From Bacillota bacterium (lineage in GTDB: Bacteria > Bacillota > Bacilli > Paenibacillales > UBA4045), in NCBI GenBank assembly GCA_023441055.1, contig JAEZQY010000008.1:400560-464559 (forward strand): a DNA stretch of 64,000 bases. Reading direction: 5' to 3'. The notes beneath the pieces were generated by a model. That model ran no database searches, had not been told where the DNA came from, and saw nothing but the letters and a program-made list of their open reading frames with translations. Both the position numbers and the translations under genes were made by a program. Below, piece after piece: positions 47,221-56,497 of this stretch. Numbering within the stretch: the first letter of the stretch is position 1; the number at the start of each line of letters is the position of its first letter.

Positions 47221-50200
47221 CTATTCCTTGCTAGCTTGACCGCTGAGCTTACTCGTAATTGAGATGAGCGCAGGAATGAACACCGGCAGCATCACGAAGC
47301 TGAGCGCAGCTAGACCAACGATCACCAGAATGGCGATTTCGATAAGACTTAATACACCTGATGGAATCAACGCAGCGAAGGTACCTCCCAGAATTACCGC
47401 AGCGGATATGACTACACCGCCGATATGCTTGGCAGCCTCTATGATCGCGTTGACAGGCTCCTGAGGCAGCTCGCGATACCGCATCATCAGGAAGATGCTG
47501 TAATCTACGCCCAGCGCTACAATCATAATAAATCCGAAGAATGGAACATTCCAGCCCAGACTGTCAACCCCTAGAAGCTTGACAGCTGCAAGCTCAGTTA
47601 CGCCTAATGCAGTACCATAAGCAATTAGTAATGATGCAATAATGAAGATCGGCTGCCAGAACGAACGTGTAATGACCATCAACACAATACCGATCCCGAT
47701 TAACATGATCGTTGCTGTGCGGGTAAAGTCTCCGCTCGCGATATCCCTAAGGTCAGCATTTTGTGCGGACATTCCGCCGATTGCAATTTCAGCATCGCTT
47801 AATTCCGTTCCTTGTACGGCTGCCCTCACTTGGTCATTCATGTCTTTTACGATCTCCATGGCTTCACTGCTATACGGGTTTACATCCAGAATCACCATCA
47901 TACGAACGGTGCGATGATCATCTGACATATACATCCCGACAGCTTCTTGGAACGCTTCACCTTCAAGCACGTCTTGAGGAATATAGAAGATGCTTGAAGC
48001 ATTAGATGCACTGAGATTAACCAGATAATCCTGCGCTTCATGAAGACCATCATTGACTTGCTGGAGTCCATTCGTACTCTCTTCTAAGCCTGCCCGCAGA
48101 ACATTCATCTGATCCTGCAATCCGGCAAGTCCGCCCAGCAGCTGCTCCTGACCAGCATTCACCTTGCCAATGCCGGCTGCAAGCTCCATACTCTTGCCCG
48201 CTAACTGACTCGAACCGCTCGAGGCCTCCTGCAGCCCTGTCTGCAGGCTGGATGCGCCAGTCTCAAGCTGGGAGACTCCTTGCTTCATCATCGTTATACC
48301 GCTATTGATTTGCTGCAAGGAGCCGTTGGCCTGCTCGAATTTGGCTATAGCATCGCTATAGGCTGGCGTTAATTGAGCGAGCTCGGCAGACAGCGCTGCG
48401 AGCTGTTGTTTGGCAGCGGCGGCAACACCCAGTGTCAATTGCACATGCTGATCACTCGCCAGTTCGGGATGCTGCTCCGCGAAGGCTGACATTGCTGTCT
48501 CTATCTGCTCATATCCAGCTCTCGCACCATCGATTGCCGCTGCAATCGTACGGAAGGAGGAAGAGAAGGAACCAAGTCCGCTGCTTAATTGACTGTAGCC
48601 GGCATGTAATTGCGAGGTTGCATGCGCAAGCTCCTCCAGCTTCTCATTCACGGTGTGCAAGCCCGATTGGAGCTCTCCAGCTCCAGCTTCGCCGCTGACT
48701 AAGCCTGCGCTCAGCTGTTCAAGCACGCTGCCAATGGCTGCTGCGCCGTCTTGGGCCTGCCTTGTACCGTCGATTAACTGCTCGATGCCCGCTGTACTGC
48801 TGGTTGAACTGCTTAGTTTATCCTCTGCTGAGCCCAAGCCGTCTTTAATTTGTCCAATGCCATCTGCCGCGTCCTGCAAGCCTGAGTACAACGTTCTAGT
48901 CTGGTCATTGATATAGAGCTCATCAATCCGCTTGCCCTCGGGACGAGTAATCGTATAAACCGATGCGACGCCATCCACATGCTCGATCTTATCCGCTAAT
49001 TCATCCACGAGCTTCAAAGTCTCACTGTTGTTCATGGCGCGATCACTCTGAATCACAACAGAAGCTGGCGAGGAGAAACCCGCAGGGAAGTGTTCTTCAA
49101 TCACATTGATTCCTTGCTTCGATCGATAGGAATCATCGACCTCAAGCAGTGTATTGTAGCTAAGCGTCCCGCTGTAATTCAAATAAACCGGCACGCAAAG
49201 CAGCAATGCAATGAGTAAGAACAAGAATGGGCGCTTGACTGACACGCGTGACAACCAGGCCCACATCCGATTATCGCCATGACCCTCGAAGCGTTTGATC
49301 GGCCAGAACATCCGCTTGCCCAGCAGTGCCATGAAGAATGGATTGAGCGTATTAAGTACTGCAATTAACACCGCTACCGCTATCGCAACTGCGGAGGTGG
49401 ATTGATAGAATTTGAACTCTGCCAGGAGCAGGGTCAGGAAGCCGATGAGCACAGCTACACCGCTATACAGCACAGTCTTACCAGCCGACTTATAGGTTGC
49501 CTTGATGGCATCTAGAACATGCTCAGTTCGACTTAACTCTTCCTTGAATCGTGTGTACAGCAGAATATTGTAGTCTGTTCCAATACCGAACAGAATCACA
49601 ACGAGGAAGATCTGCGTAAAATTCGAGAATGGATAATTCCATTGATCCACCAATTGGGCAACAATTCCGAGCGACACCAAGTAAGACACACCAACCGTAA
49701 GCAAAGACACGAATGGAACGATTGGAGAACGGAATACCAAGACGAGTACGATCAGAATAAATATAACAGCTATAATTTCGGTTTTCTTAATTCCTTCCTG
49801 AGTGGAGATAACGAAATCCTCCGTGACTAGCGCAGCGCCGGTCAGATAAGCCTCCACACTCTCCATGTCCAGCATCGCATTCAAGCGTTCCGATACCTCA
49901 GTGACTGTTCCTGATGACATGCTGATGCTGATCTGAGTTAAGATCGTCGTTCCATCCTCAGACATCAGCTGCTTAGCAGTCTGCTCACTGTCAAGATGGG
50001 TCAGCAGCTTGGTTATTCCTAATTCATCTTGGTTTATCTTGAATTGTTCAATTACTGCAGCGATCTCTTCGAGCTGCGCGTCGCTTAATGGTGCACCACT
50101 ACTCGAGCTGTATACCGTGATGATGTCATAATTGTCGCCGCTCTCCTGATTCATCTGACTGAGCATCTTCGTTGCAGCTTCGCTTTGGGCAGAGTCTGGA

Positions 50201-50322
50201 ACATCAATTTGCCCCTTCTCCCGTACCAGCTGATCCAAGTTTGGCATCGTAAGGAGAAGCAGGAGCGTAATCACAATCCAGCCAACAAGCGCTCCGGTTC
50301 TCCAGTTCAACATTTTCCGCAT
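47221..50322 (-). CDS. MMPL-family RND-type exporter
   Basis: The protein has 1033 residues in two homologous halves, each with one membrane helix, a large outer domain and five further helices. Proton-path motifs are FGIGTDYNILLYTRFKEEL (~230) and ALGVDYSIFLMMRYREL (~925). The outer domain of the second half (~480-750) is a long heptad-like stretch of LxxGL, IxxG and QLxxG repeats, like the YhgE/Pip-type insertion of Gram-positive MMPL proteins. AGGAGG lies ~7 bases before the ATG. It exports lipids or drugs across the membrane; the substrate is unknown. An operator-like palindrome 20 bases upstream matches the one before the TetR gene, so it is the regulator's target. Confidence 0.92.
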   Translation of the reverse strand: MRKMLNWRTGALVGWIVITLLLLLTMPNLDQLVREKGQIDVPDSAQSEAATKMLSQMNQESGDNYDIITVYSSSSGAPLSDAQLEEIAAVIEQFKINQDELGITKLLTHLDSEQTAKQLMSEDGTTILTQISISMSSGTVTEVSERLNAMLDMESVEAYLTGAALVTEDFVISTQEGIKKTEIIAVIFILIVLVLVFRSPIVPFVSLLTVGVSYLVSLGIVAQLVDQWNYPFSNFTQIFLVVILFGIGTDYNILLYTRFKEELSRTEHVLDAIKATYKSAGKTVLYSGVAVLIGFLTLLLAEFKFYQSTSAVAIAVAVLIAVLNTLNPFFMALLGKRMFWPIKRFEGHGDNRMWAWLSRVSVKRPFLFLLIALLLCVPVYLNYSGTLSYNTLLEVDDSYRSKQGINVIEEHFPAGFSSPASVVIQSDRAMNNSETLKLVDELADKIEHVDGVASVYTITRPEGKRIDELYINDQTRTLYSGLQDAADGIGQIKDGLGSAEDKLSSSTSSTAGIEQLIDGTRQAQDGAAAIGSVLEQLSAGLVSGEAGAGELQSGLHTVNEKLEELAHATSQLHAGYSQLSSGLGSFSSSFRTIAAAIDGARAGYEQIETAMSAFAEQHPELASDQHVQLTLGVAAAAKQQLAALSAELAQLTPAYSDAIAKFEQANGSLQQINSGITMMKQGVSQLETGASSLQTGLQEASSGSSQLAGKSMELAAGIGKVNAGQEQLLGGLAGLQDQMNVLRAGLEESTNGLQQVNDGLHEAQDYLVNLSASNASSIFYIPQDVLEGEAFQEAVGMYMSDDHRTVRMMVILDVNPYSSEAMEIVKDMNDQVRAAVQGTELSDAEIAIGGMSAQNADLRDIASGDFTRTATIMLIGIGIVLMVITRSFWQPIFIIASLLIAYGTALGVTELAAVKLLGVDSLGWNVPFFGFIMIVALGVDYSIFLMMRYRELPQEPVNAIIEAAKHIGGVVISAAVILGGTFAALIPSGVLSLIEIAILVIVGLAALSFVMLPVFIPALISITSKLSGQASKE

Positions 50323-50342
50323 GGTCTTGCCTCCTGTAATAT

Positions 50343-50358
50343 GAATGAATATTCATTC
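50343..50358. promoter_or_regulatory. TetR operator before the MMPL gene
   Basis: The perfect 16-bp palindrome GAATGAATATTCATTC extends one base on one side to match the TetR-gene operator. A further half-like TTATTCATTTC follows within 15 bases. Confidence 0.75.
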
Positions 50359-50401
50359 CGAAATGAATAACAACCTTTTATCTATCTCATACTAAATTAA
50401 G

Positions 50402-50968
50402 CTACACGCGAATCGAATGCCAACAGCATTCCTCGACGCCATTGAAGATCGCATCATCCTTCGAGAGCTTCTGTTTATTCATCATTTTGCTGAATTGAAT
50501 CAAGGCCCCATAGACAATACAAATCAATGCATCCGTATAGACATTCTTAATGATGCCCTCCTGCTTCCCTTTCTCCACAATGCGGCGTACGGAATCGAGC
50601 ATGTCATTGTAAATCAGATGACTCTCCTCATCCAAATAATATGCCCCGCTATGTGATTCAATGAACAATAATGCATCCATATGTTCTTCTGCATAATTCA
50701 TCATCGTCGTGAAGACATCTCGAAATTGATCACGAATATTCTTCTCATCATTCATTAATTTTGGTGTCAATTCACCGGAGAATTGCTTCACGCAATACTG
50801 GAATAACGCATTCACCAACGCTTCCTTATTATCGAAGTATCGATAGATCGTTCCTGCCCCTACCTTTGCCTTGTCTGCGATCATCGGGACGGTTGTGCCG
50901 TCATAGCCTCGCTCGGCGAACAGCATCAAAGCTGCCTGCATGATTTCTTCGCGTTTATTGGGTGCCAT
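50402..50968 (-). CDS. TetR-family repressor of the MMPL exporter
   Basis: The protein has 188 residues from the ATG at 50968, 7 bases after AAGGAGGA; a 24-codon longer frame runs over the operator. The N-terminal TetR HTH is at ~5-50 (KREEIMQAALMLFAERGYDG, then IADKAKVGAGTIYRYFDNKE). The helical ligand domain is of the QacR/AcrR general type. It lies upstream of the exporter gene in the same direction with 79 bases between. Its promoter carries an operator just after the -10 box, so it represses itself and the exporter. Confidence 0.92.
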   Translation of the reverse strand: MAPNKREEIMQAALMLFAERGYDGTTVPMIADKAKVGAGTIYRYFDNKEALVNALFQYCVKQFSGELTPKLMNDEKNIRDQFRDVFTTMMNYAEEHMDALLFIESHSGAYYLDEESHLIYNDMLDSVRRIVEKGKQEGIIKNVYTDALICIVYGALIQFSKMMNKQKLSKDDAIFNGVEECCWHSIRV

Positions 50969-50997
50969 ATGTTCATCCTCCTTCAGATCAATGGCGG

Positions 50998-51015
50998 GGA
51001 ATGAATATTCATTCC
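50998..51015. promoter_or_regulatory. TetR operator in its own promoter
   Basis: The perfect 18-bp palindrome GGAATGAATATTCATTCC begins 9 bases after the TATACT box, covering the first transcribed bases. Confidence 0.8.
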
Positions 51016-51024
51016 GACTGAAAT

Positions 51025-51053
51025 AGTATAGTTCTTTCACGAAAATAAATCAA
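51025..51053 (-). promoter_or_regulatory. SigA-type promoter of the TetR gene
   Basis: The -35 is TTGATT (51048-51053), the spacer is 17 bp and the -10 is TATACT (51025-51030), all on the minus strand. It lies ~60 bases before the start codon. Confidence 0.7.
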
Positions 51054-51067
51054 TATCCCCCCAGTAA

Positions 51068-51646
51068 CTAATCTGCTTTCTTTTCAGTGAACGTGATCCA
51101 CACCCGATTTTGCCCTTCTGCATTCGTATCGAATACAACCGTACCCGAATAAAGGATGCCCGATATGTGACCCGATGCTATAAACCCCTGTCCTAGACTC
51201 ATTCCTACCAGCGCGTTGGCTTCTACCTGATAGCCATGCTCCAACAATACCTGCTCGTAGCTCAGCACATTTTCCTCGATTGCATTTTCATAGAAAAACT
51301 CAGCACTCCATCCTTCTTTCTTCCCTGTTGTCAGCACCTCGAAGGGACTGCCTTCCACCCAGCCGTCTAGAATAGGCAGAGGGAATGCAGTCGGTACTTG
51401 GCGAGGCTCCGCTTTACGCTTGTCATCCTGTTCATTGCCAGAGCTGCCATCATCGTCTTCCTCAGCAGCTTCTTCACTTTTCGATGTGCCAGCTCCATTA
51501 CCAGCAGATTCCCCATTTTCGAGTAACTGGCTTGCATGCGATTCATCCTTGGACCCACCTTGATTCTCTTGTTCATTGTTCCCGCAAGCACCCAACACCG
51601 CAACCATTAGTATCATCGATAATAGCATTGCGCCTTGTCTCTTCAT
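51068..51646 (-). CDS. Lipoprotein of unknown function
   Basis: The protein has 192 residues. The lipobox is LGAC (Cys ~21). An acidic, low-complexity linker rich in Glu, Ser, Gly and Asp (~22-85) is followed by a compact domain of ~100 residues (FPLPILDGWVEGS; then AEFFYENAIEENVLSYEQVL). AAGGAGG precedes the ATG. It is last in a run of three lipoprotein genes, 35 bases after the second, and probably stands on the outer membrane face. No function is recognised. Confidence 0.75.
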   Translation of the reverse strand: MKRQGAMLLSMILMVAVLGACGNNEQENQGGSKDESHASQLLENGESAGNGAGTSKSEEAAEEDDDGSSGNEQDDKRKAEPRQVPTAFPLPILDGWVEGSPFEVLTTGKKEGWSAEFFYENAIEENVLSYEQVLLEHGYQVEANALVGMSLGQGFIASGHISGILYSGTVVFDTNAEGQNRVWITFTEKKAD

Positions 51647-51681
51647 ACCTAACCATCCTCCTTATAAAATAACCGCCCATG

Positions 51682-54669
51682 CTATTGCAGCATTTTCAAT
51701 ATATCCTTTAAATCCTCTAAAGCTTCTACACTCTTCGGATCATTCAAGCCATCCATTCCGCCCTGATTCATAAATTGATCAAATTCCTTACGGTCATCCG
51801 GATCCATCTGATTGGGGTAGTCATTGGATTGAAGTATATCTTGCAGGTCCATCGCATTGGACGAAGCAAACGGAATTTCCTGTTCCTGCATGCCACATAC
51901 ATCCCAATATACGGAGCCTTCAGCAAACGGATTGACGGTTGGATTCTTGTGGCGAACGGTATAATGGCCTTGGAAACGACCACTTATTGATCCGATTAAA
52001 TGAACCGCACTCGTATTTTCTTCGATCGATCGTTCTTCGTTATATTCCACTGCCTCTACCCGGCCTTGTATCGTACCGCTAATCCAAACATGATGATGAT
52101 CGGAGCCGAGCTGTGTAAACTCGTCAATCGTGACGGTTGCAAGCAGCTCGTCCGTCATCGGTTCGAGCTCTCCATGATCAGGAATGATGCCAGGCGGCGG
52201 AGAAACATAAAAACCGTCAGGATGATGCGGACTCGGCACACCAATCACTGTTCCATTCTTAAAGAGAATCGACCGATTGGACATCTCGTTGCCGGTATTA
52301 CTAATCTTTACTGGGTAAGTACCTTGTTCGTCAGGTAACGGCCCTTCACCCTCAAATCGGATCTGCAGATTCTCTCCGTTTAACAGGTTAGAAAACAGTA
52401 TTTTTGTTATACGCCCTTCACCATCTACCCCCGCACGTTCAATCTGGGATACGTTCGAGCTTTGCTTCGCATTAAAGGCACTAATTTCCCATTCCGCCCA
52501 GCATTCACAGTCTCCTACTCGAACAAGGGCGCTCTGCTGCAAAGCAGGCTCAGCCACACTCGTGGCGGTGACCGTGACGATGGCTGCCTCATCTGGAGCT
52601 GTAAATAAACCATTGCTGCTTATCGATCCCGCGCTTGCACTCCAGATTACGCGCTGATCATCCATATTATGAATGATCGCTTGAAACGCTTGCTGCTTTC
52701 CTGGCTCTACGCAGCATTCCTGAGGTGTAATAGCTATACTCCTATCTGTGCTGTGCAAGCGCAATAGAGCGTGTCCTTCGCGTCGCGGCGCATGAGGGAG
52801 CGCTCGTAAACCGGTGCTCGATGTACTCATCGCAGTAATCGTAATCGGAAAATCGGCTTCATCATAAGACGTATCGATCATCAACACCGATTCCCCATCC
52901 GGATCTGTTCGAACTGTTACTCGATGCGCACCTGCCGGGTGAACTTCCCAGGCAATCCCTTTATCATTCGCATTCATTACAGCTGCTCGGATCTGAGTTG
53001 ATGTTCCAGGCTTAATCGTTAATTCACTAGGGGTAACCTTCACTTCAATCGGCAGCACTTCAATCGCTGTATCTTTAGAGAAGAACGTTCCATTTGGGTT
53101 GAATGCACGCCGTCCAAATCTGTCCCCCCGAGGCGATACTTCTAGCGTTGCCATTCCCGTTGCCCGTGCGCGGTACGTATTGTGGTCCACCATATAGACC
53201 GGAGGCTCTGCTTCCGGAATCATACGCACACTGCTCCAGTTTTCATCTGTTATATCCGTAGGACCGAACTCACAAGGAGGGAATTCGAATACGCCAGTAC
53301 GGCTTGTTTCTTTACCAAAAAGCTGATCGCTCAGCTGCGAAGTCCGCTGCTGTCTATAGAAGCTATCTGCAGCTTCAATACCTTCATCCAGCTTGAGATC
53401 AAAACGCTTGGTCAGTCCTTTCCCTACCCTGCCTCCTAATTGATCTAACAAATATCCAAAGGCCGCTTTGTCCGCGCTCCACCCTCTGCTTGTTGCTTTA
53501 ACCAGTGCTTTATCCCAGTTTCCATCCAGCTGCTCATCATCTTCCACAAATTGATTCGGGCTTACTTCTACCTTCAGTTCAATGAATTCACTCGGCAGTA
53601 ATCCCTCCATAATTTCATAACGTAATTTCATCAGCTCAATTGTGTTCCCCATCGCATTAAACACCTTGCCTGCTTTAGGACCGCCGCCTGCCGTGGCCAA
53701 TACCCCAGCAGCATTCCATAACAGGGCAGAAGCGTCCAGCAATTCTGTGCCATCACCAAAGATTTCATTTTTAATTTGCATATTCATTAGTTTGTCTAGT
53801 GTAGCGGCACTTGGACGATGCAAGGGCATACCGCATGTCAATGGAATACCGCTAGCCATGTTCACACTGCTGATGGTAACGAGCCCGCTTCTTTTAACCC
53901 GATTGTAAGCCAGTGTTTCATCTACCGTCAGTGCTTCCAATGTGTCCAGATTTGCGATATATGCCTCCATCGCGCGAACAATGCCGCTGTGCTCCACCAG
54001 CCCATCTATCAACGTCCACTGGTCTTCCGATAATTCACCTAGCAGCGGCGATTGATTGTCAGCCATACGCATGATTGAATTTGGATTGCCGGCACCTTGT
54101 ACGAAATCATCAACGACAAAATGCGCTGCGGCGAATGGGTTCTCCTCCAGAAGCTGCATATGCGAAGGTTTATTCACATCGATGTTTAACAATCGCGCCT
54201 GAGCATTCCCCATATCCACAAGTAAGTTAGCGAGCTTGGAGAATGCGCCAGGAGAGTCGGGCAAGGCTTCAATCGTAAACGTTACAGCATCACAATATTG
54301 ATCCTGTTCATCAATTAGTGTCATTTCCACTTCCCCGCCGCCGCTTAGCAGCTCAGGATGGACCGGCAATTGAAAGCTTGCGCCAGCACCCTCCGCATCA
54401 CGCTCCACAGGAACGAGCAGATGATTCTCGCCATTGTCGCTATGCACAATAATCGATAAGTACATGCCAAAATCAGCAGGAACAGGCCCCAGCTTGATGA
54501 CATCCATGGGCTTTCCGGAAGCAGCGGAATACTGAATATTTGTACAAGCAGGCTTCTTCATGCCTTCAGATTGTTCCGTCTCATTTTTTTTACATGCGGC
54601 TAAGAGGACTACGATGACCAGACATGCGGCCAACCCAATGATATATCCAGGATATCGAACATTCGACAT
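51682..54669 (-). CDS. Large lipoprotein with Ig-like domains, function unknown
   Basis: The protein has 995 residues from the ATG at 54669, with AGGATGG before it; an ATG at 54681, next to the preceding stop codon, is the alternative. A membrane signal ending in LLAAC (Cys ~26) marks a lipoprotein. A helical middle region (~130-400) shows no known family. Two Big-like domains follow (IEVKVTPSELTIKPGTSTQI and ITPQECCVEPGKQQAFQAII), then a beta-rich region with an HHHVWISG strand and an Asp/Gln-rich tail. Coupled translation with the preceding small lipoprotein gene is likely. Confidence 0.7.
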   Translation of the reverse strand: MSNVRYPGYIIGLAACLVIVVLLAACKKNETEQSEGMKKPACTNIQYSAASGKPMDVIKLGPVPADFGMYLSIIVHSDNGENHLLVPVERDAEGAGASFQLPVHPELLSGGGEVEMTLIDEQDQYCDAVTFTIEALPDSPGAFSKLANLLVDMGNAQARLLNIDVNKPSHMQLLEENPFAAAHFVVDDFVQGAGNPNSIMRMADNQSPLLGELSEDQWTLIDGLVEHSGIVRAMEAYIANLDTLEALTVDETLAYNRVKRSGLVTISSVNMASGIPLTCGMPLHRPSAATLDKLMNMQIKNEIFGDGTELLDASALLWNAAGVLATAGGGPKAGKVFNAMGNTIELMKLRYEIMEGLLPSEFIELKVEVSPNQFVEDDEQLDGNWDKALVKATSRGWSADKAAFGYLLDQLGGRVGKGLTKRFDLKLDEGIEAADSFYRQQRTSQLSDQLFGKETSRTGVFEFPPCEFGPTDITDENWSSVRMIPEAEPPVYMVDHNTYRARATGMATLEVSPRGDRFGRRAFNPNGTFFSKDTAIEVLPIEVKVTPSELTIKPGTSTQIRAAVMNANDKGIAWEVHPAGAHRVTVRTDPDGESVLMIDTSYDEADFPITITAMSTSSTGLRALPHAPRREGHALLRLHSTDRSIAITPQECCVEPGKQQAFQAIIHNMDDQRVIWSASAGSISSNGLFTAPDEAAIVTVTATSVAEPALQQSALVRVGDCECWAEWEISAFNAKQSSNVSQIERAGVDGEGRITKILFSNLLNGENLQIRFEGEGPLPDEQGTYPVKISNTGNEMSNRSILFKNGTVIGVPSPHHPDGFYVSPPPGIIPDHGELEPMTDELLATVTIDEFTQLGSDHHHVWISGTIQGRVEAVEYNEERSIEENTSAVHLIGSISGRFQGHYTVRHKNPTVNPFAEGSVYWDVCGMQEQEIPFASSNAMDLQDILQSNDYPNQMDPDDRKEFDQFMNQGGMDGLNDPKSVEALEDLKDILKMLQ

Positions 54670-54682
54670 AACGCGTTCCATC

Positions 54683-55030
54683 CTATTCAGCTTCAATGGA
54701 ATACATAATATTTACCGTACCCTGACCGTCATCCAACTTCCCAGAGCGTCTGCTCATCATGCCGATCGTTAACGTTTCCTCGTCAGATTGCGCCAGTATA
54801 TTCTCTAGCTCTGTATCCGCCTTTGCTTTACCCTCACTTGCATCTAAGTCATCAATAACAGGTGGTGTTTTACTCGAGTCCATTGACTTTGTCTCGCTTT
54901 GATGCTCGTCAACCGATTTATTGGATTGCTCTTCCGTATTCAGGCCGCCCGCAGGGTCTTGATCTGCCATACAGCCATTAAAAACTGCGATGATACATAC
55001 ACATACCAGAATGAATAATCCTTTTCTCAT
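54683..55030 (-). CDS. Small lipoprotein of unknown function
   Basis: The protein has 115 residues. The signal ends in VFNGC (Cys ~20). The rest is hydrophilic, rich in Asp, Glu, Ser and Lys, with a short ordered-looking tail (GQGTVNIMYSIEAE). AAAGGGG precedes the ATG. Its ATG overlaps the end of the decayed regulator frame (ATGA) and its stop lies 13 bases before the next start. It is first of three lipoprotein genes. No family is recognised. Confidence 0.65.
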   Translation of the reverse strand: MRKGLFILVCVCIIAVFNGCMADQDPAGGLNTEEQSNKSVDEHQSETKSMDSSKTPPVIDDLDASEGKAKADTELENILAQSDEETLTIGMMSRRSGKLDDGQGTVNIMYSIEAE

Positions 55031-56303
55031 AGTCCACTACCCCTTTCTCGTGTCAAGGATAACGCACAAAGGTTAAATCTAGGTAAAGAACATAAAAATG
55101 GTTCGAAGGTAAGTCTTGTTTCGATATTACTAGTAGACTCCAATCCCCATACACGATCATATAACTGCTCCGCACTCAATACTTGATTGGGATGTCGAAC
55201 AAACAACAATAACAGCTCTGCTTCCTTCACCGATAATTCCAGTGCTTCATCTTGGAGCTTAAACTGGTAACGGTTGAGATCAACCTCTAACTCCCCAGAC
55301 TTTAATACCCCGCTAGCATGCTTCTGACTTGCCTCATTTAGTTGTTGGAAGCGACGTAGGTTTGCCTCAACCCGTGCTTTAAGCTCGGCAAAATCAAATG
55401 GTTTCGTAATATAATCGTCCCCGCCAAGCTCAAAGCATTTCAATTTATCTGAAATTCCTTTGCGGCTGCTTAAATAAATGATAGGCAGTGTATGCTTGGC
55501 TCTAACCCGACGACATCATTCAAAACCATTCATCCTGGGCATCTCAATATCTATGATGATGAGCTGAGGCAGCTCTCCCTCCAAAATACTTAATGCCTCT
55601 ACGCCATCTCCAGCGATCAATGTCCGGATTCCTTTCCCCGTATCTTCTACACTAATTTCAATCTGGTCTGCATGCACCCTAGCAGCTACCGTTATTTGCC
55701 CCTGATCTGTATATTTTATGGCGTTCCCCACAAGATTGTATAGAATTTGCTGGACACGATTTTCGTCAGCATATACAGCTGGAAGACTCGGTTTTATCAG
55801 ATTTCGCAACTCAACCGGCTTATTGTTTACCAGGGGTCCGCAAATCGTGAGCACAACATTAACTAACTCATACAAGTGGATAGGTGCGCGCGCTAATCTC
55901 AATTCATCATTCTTCAACTTGGATAAGTCTAAAATATATTAATTAGGTTCGTTAATCGTTTACCGCTAGTAATGATCATCGATAGATGGTTTCGAACATG
56001 ACTCGAAATCTCTCCTGCGACTCCATCCCGCAGTGTCTCAGCAATCCCAATAATGCCATGCAGTGGAGTGCGTAATTCATGCGAGGTATTCGCTAGGAAC
56101 TCATCTTTAAGTTTATCCGTTCGCCTCAACGCTTCTAGCGCTATTTTCTGATTCTTTTGAGATTCTAACACTGCAGCTTCTTTCTCTTCCCGCATCCGAT
56201 TAAATCGGTCACCGAGGGCTAAGGATAATAATACCATCTCCAACAACGTCGAGCCTTGCCAAGCAATGGAACAGCCTTGTAATATAGTTAACGATTTCCT
56301 TGC
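55027..56303 (-). pseudogene. Decayed hybrid histidine kinase / OmpR-type response regulator
   Basis: Pieces in order: the end of a 7TM-DISM membrane domain (LLEMVLLSLALGDRFNRM), HisKA with phospho-His in FLANTSHELRTPLHG, the first half of an ATPase domain (NLVGNAIKY to VEDTGKGI), a receiver (IIIDIEMPRMNGFE to YITKPFD) and a winged-helix start (ELSVKEAELLLLFVRHPNQV). Five lesions were found. An in-frame TAA at 56304 cuts the N-terminus. One base is lost near 55940 (NLIN.ILDLSK needs a frame change). Sequence is missing where the ATPase G1 box runs straight into the receiver (~55626). An in-frame TGA at 55516 follows MNGFE. The winged helix breaks off near 55135. It lies directly upstream of the three lipoprotein genes it may once have controlled. 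Confidence 0.85.
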
Positions 56304-56396
56304 TTATCTATCTTCAATCAGATTTTCCCGCTTATAGCCTAGGATTTCAGTCATTTCTGCATCAATTGAAATCTACATCAATACTTCCACACAACA

Positions 56397-56433
56397 AATA
56401 AGACTCCGATCACATTGTGAGCAGAGCCTTATT
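56397..56433 (-). terminator. Terminator of the PucR-type regulator gene
   Basis: On the minus strand AATAAGGCTC pairs with GAGTCTTATT (one G-U pair) across a 17-base loop and is followed by TGTTGTG. The large loop and poor U-tract make it a weak candidate. Confidence 0.5.
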
Positions 56434-56497
56434 GCGTAGATATGCGACCGGATTCAATAAACTCTTTGCTGCCCCGCATAATCCTTAACTCCGACAT

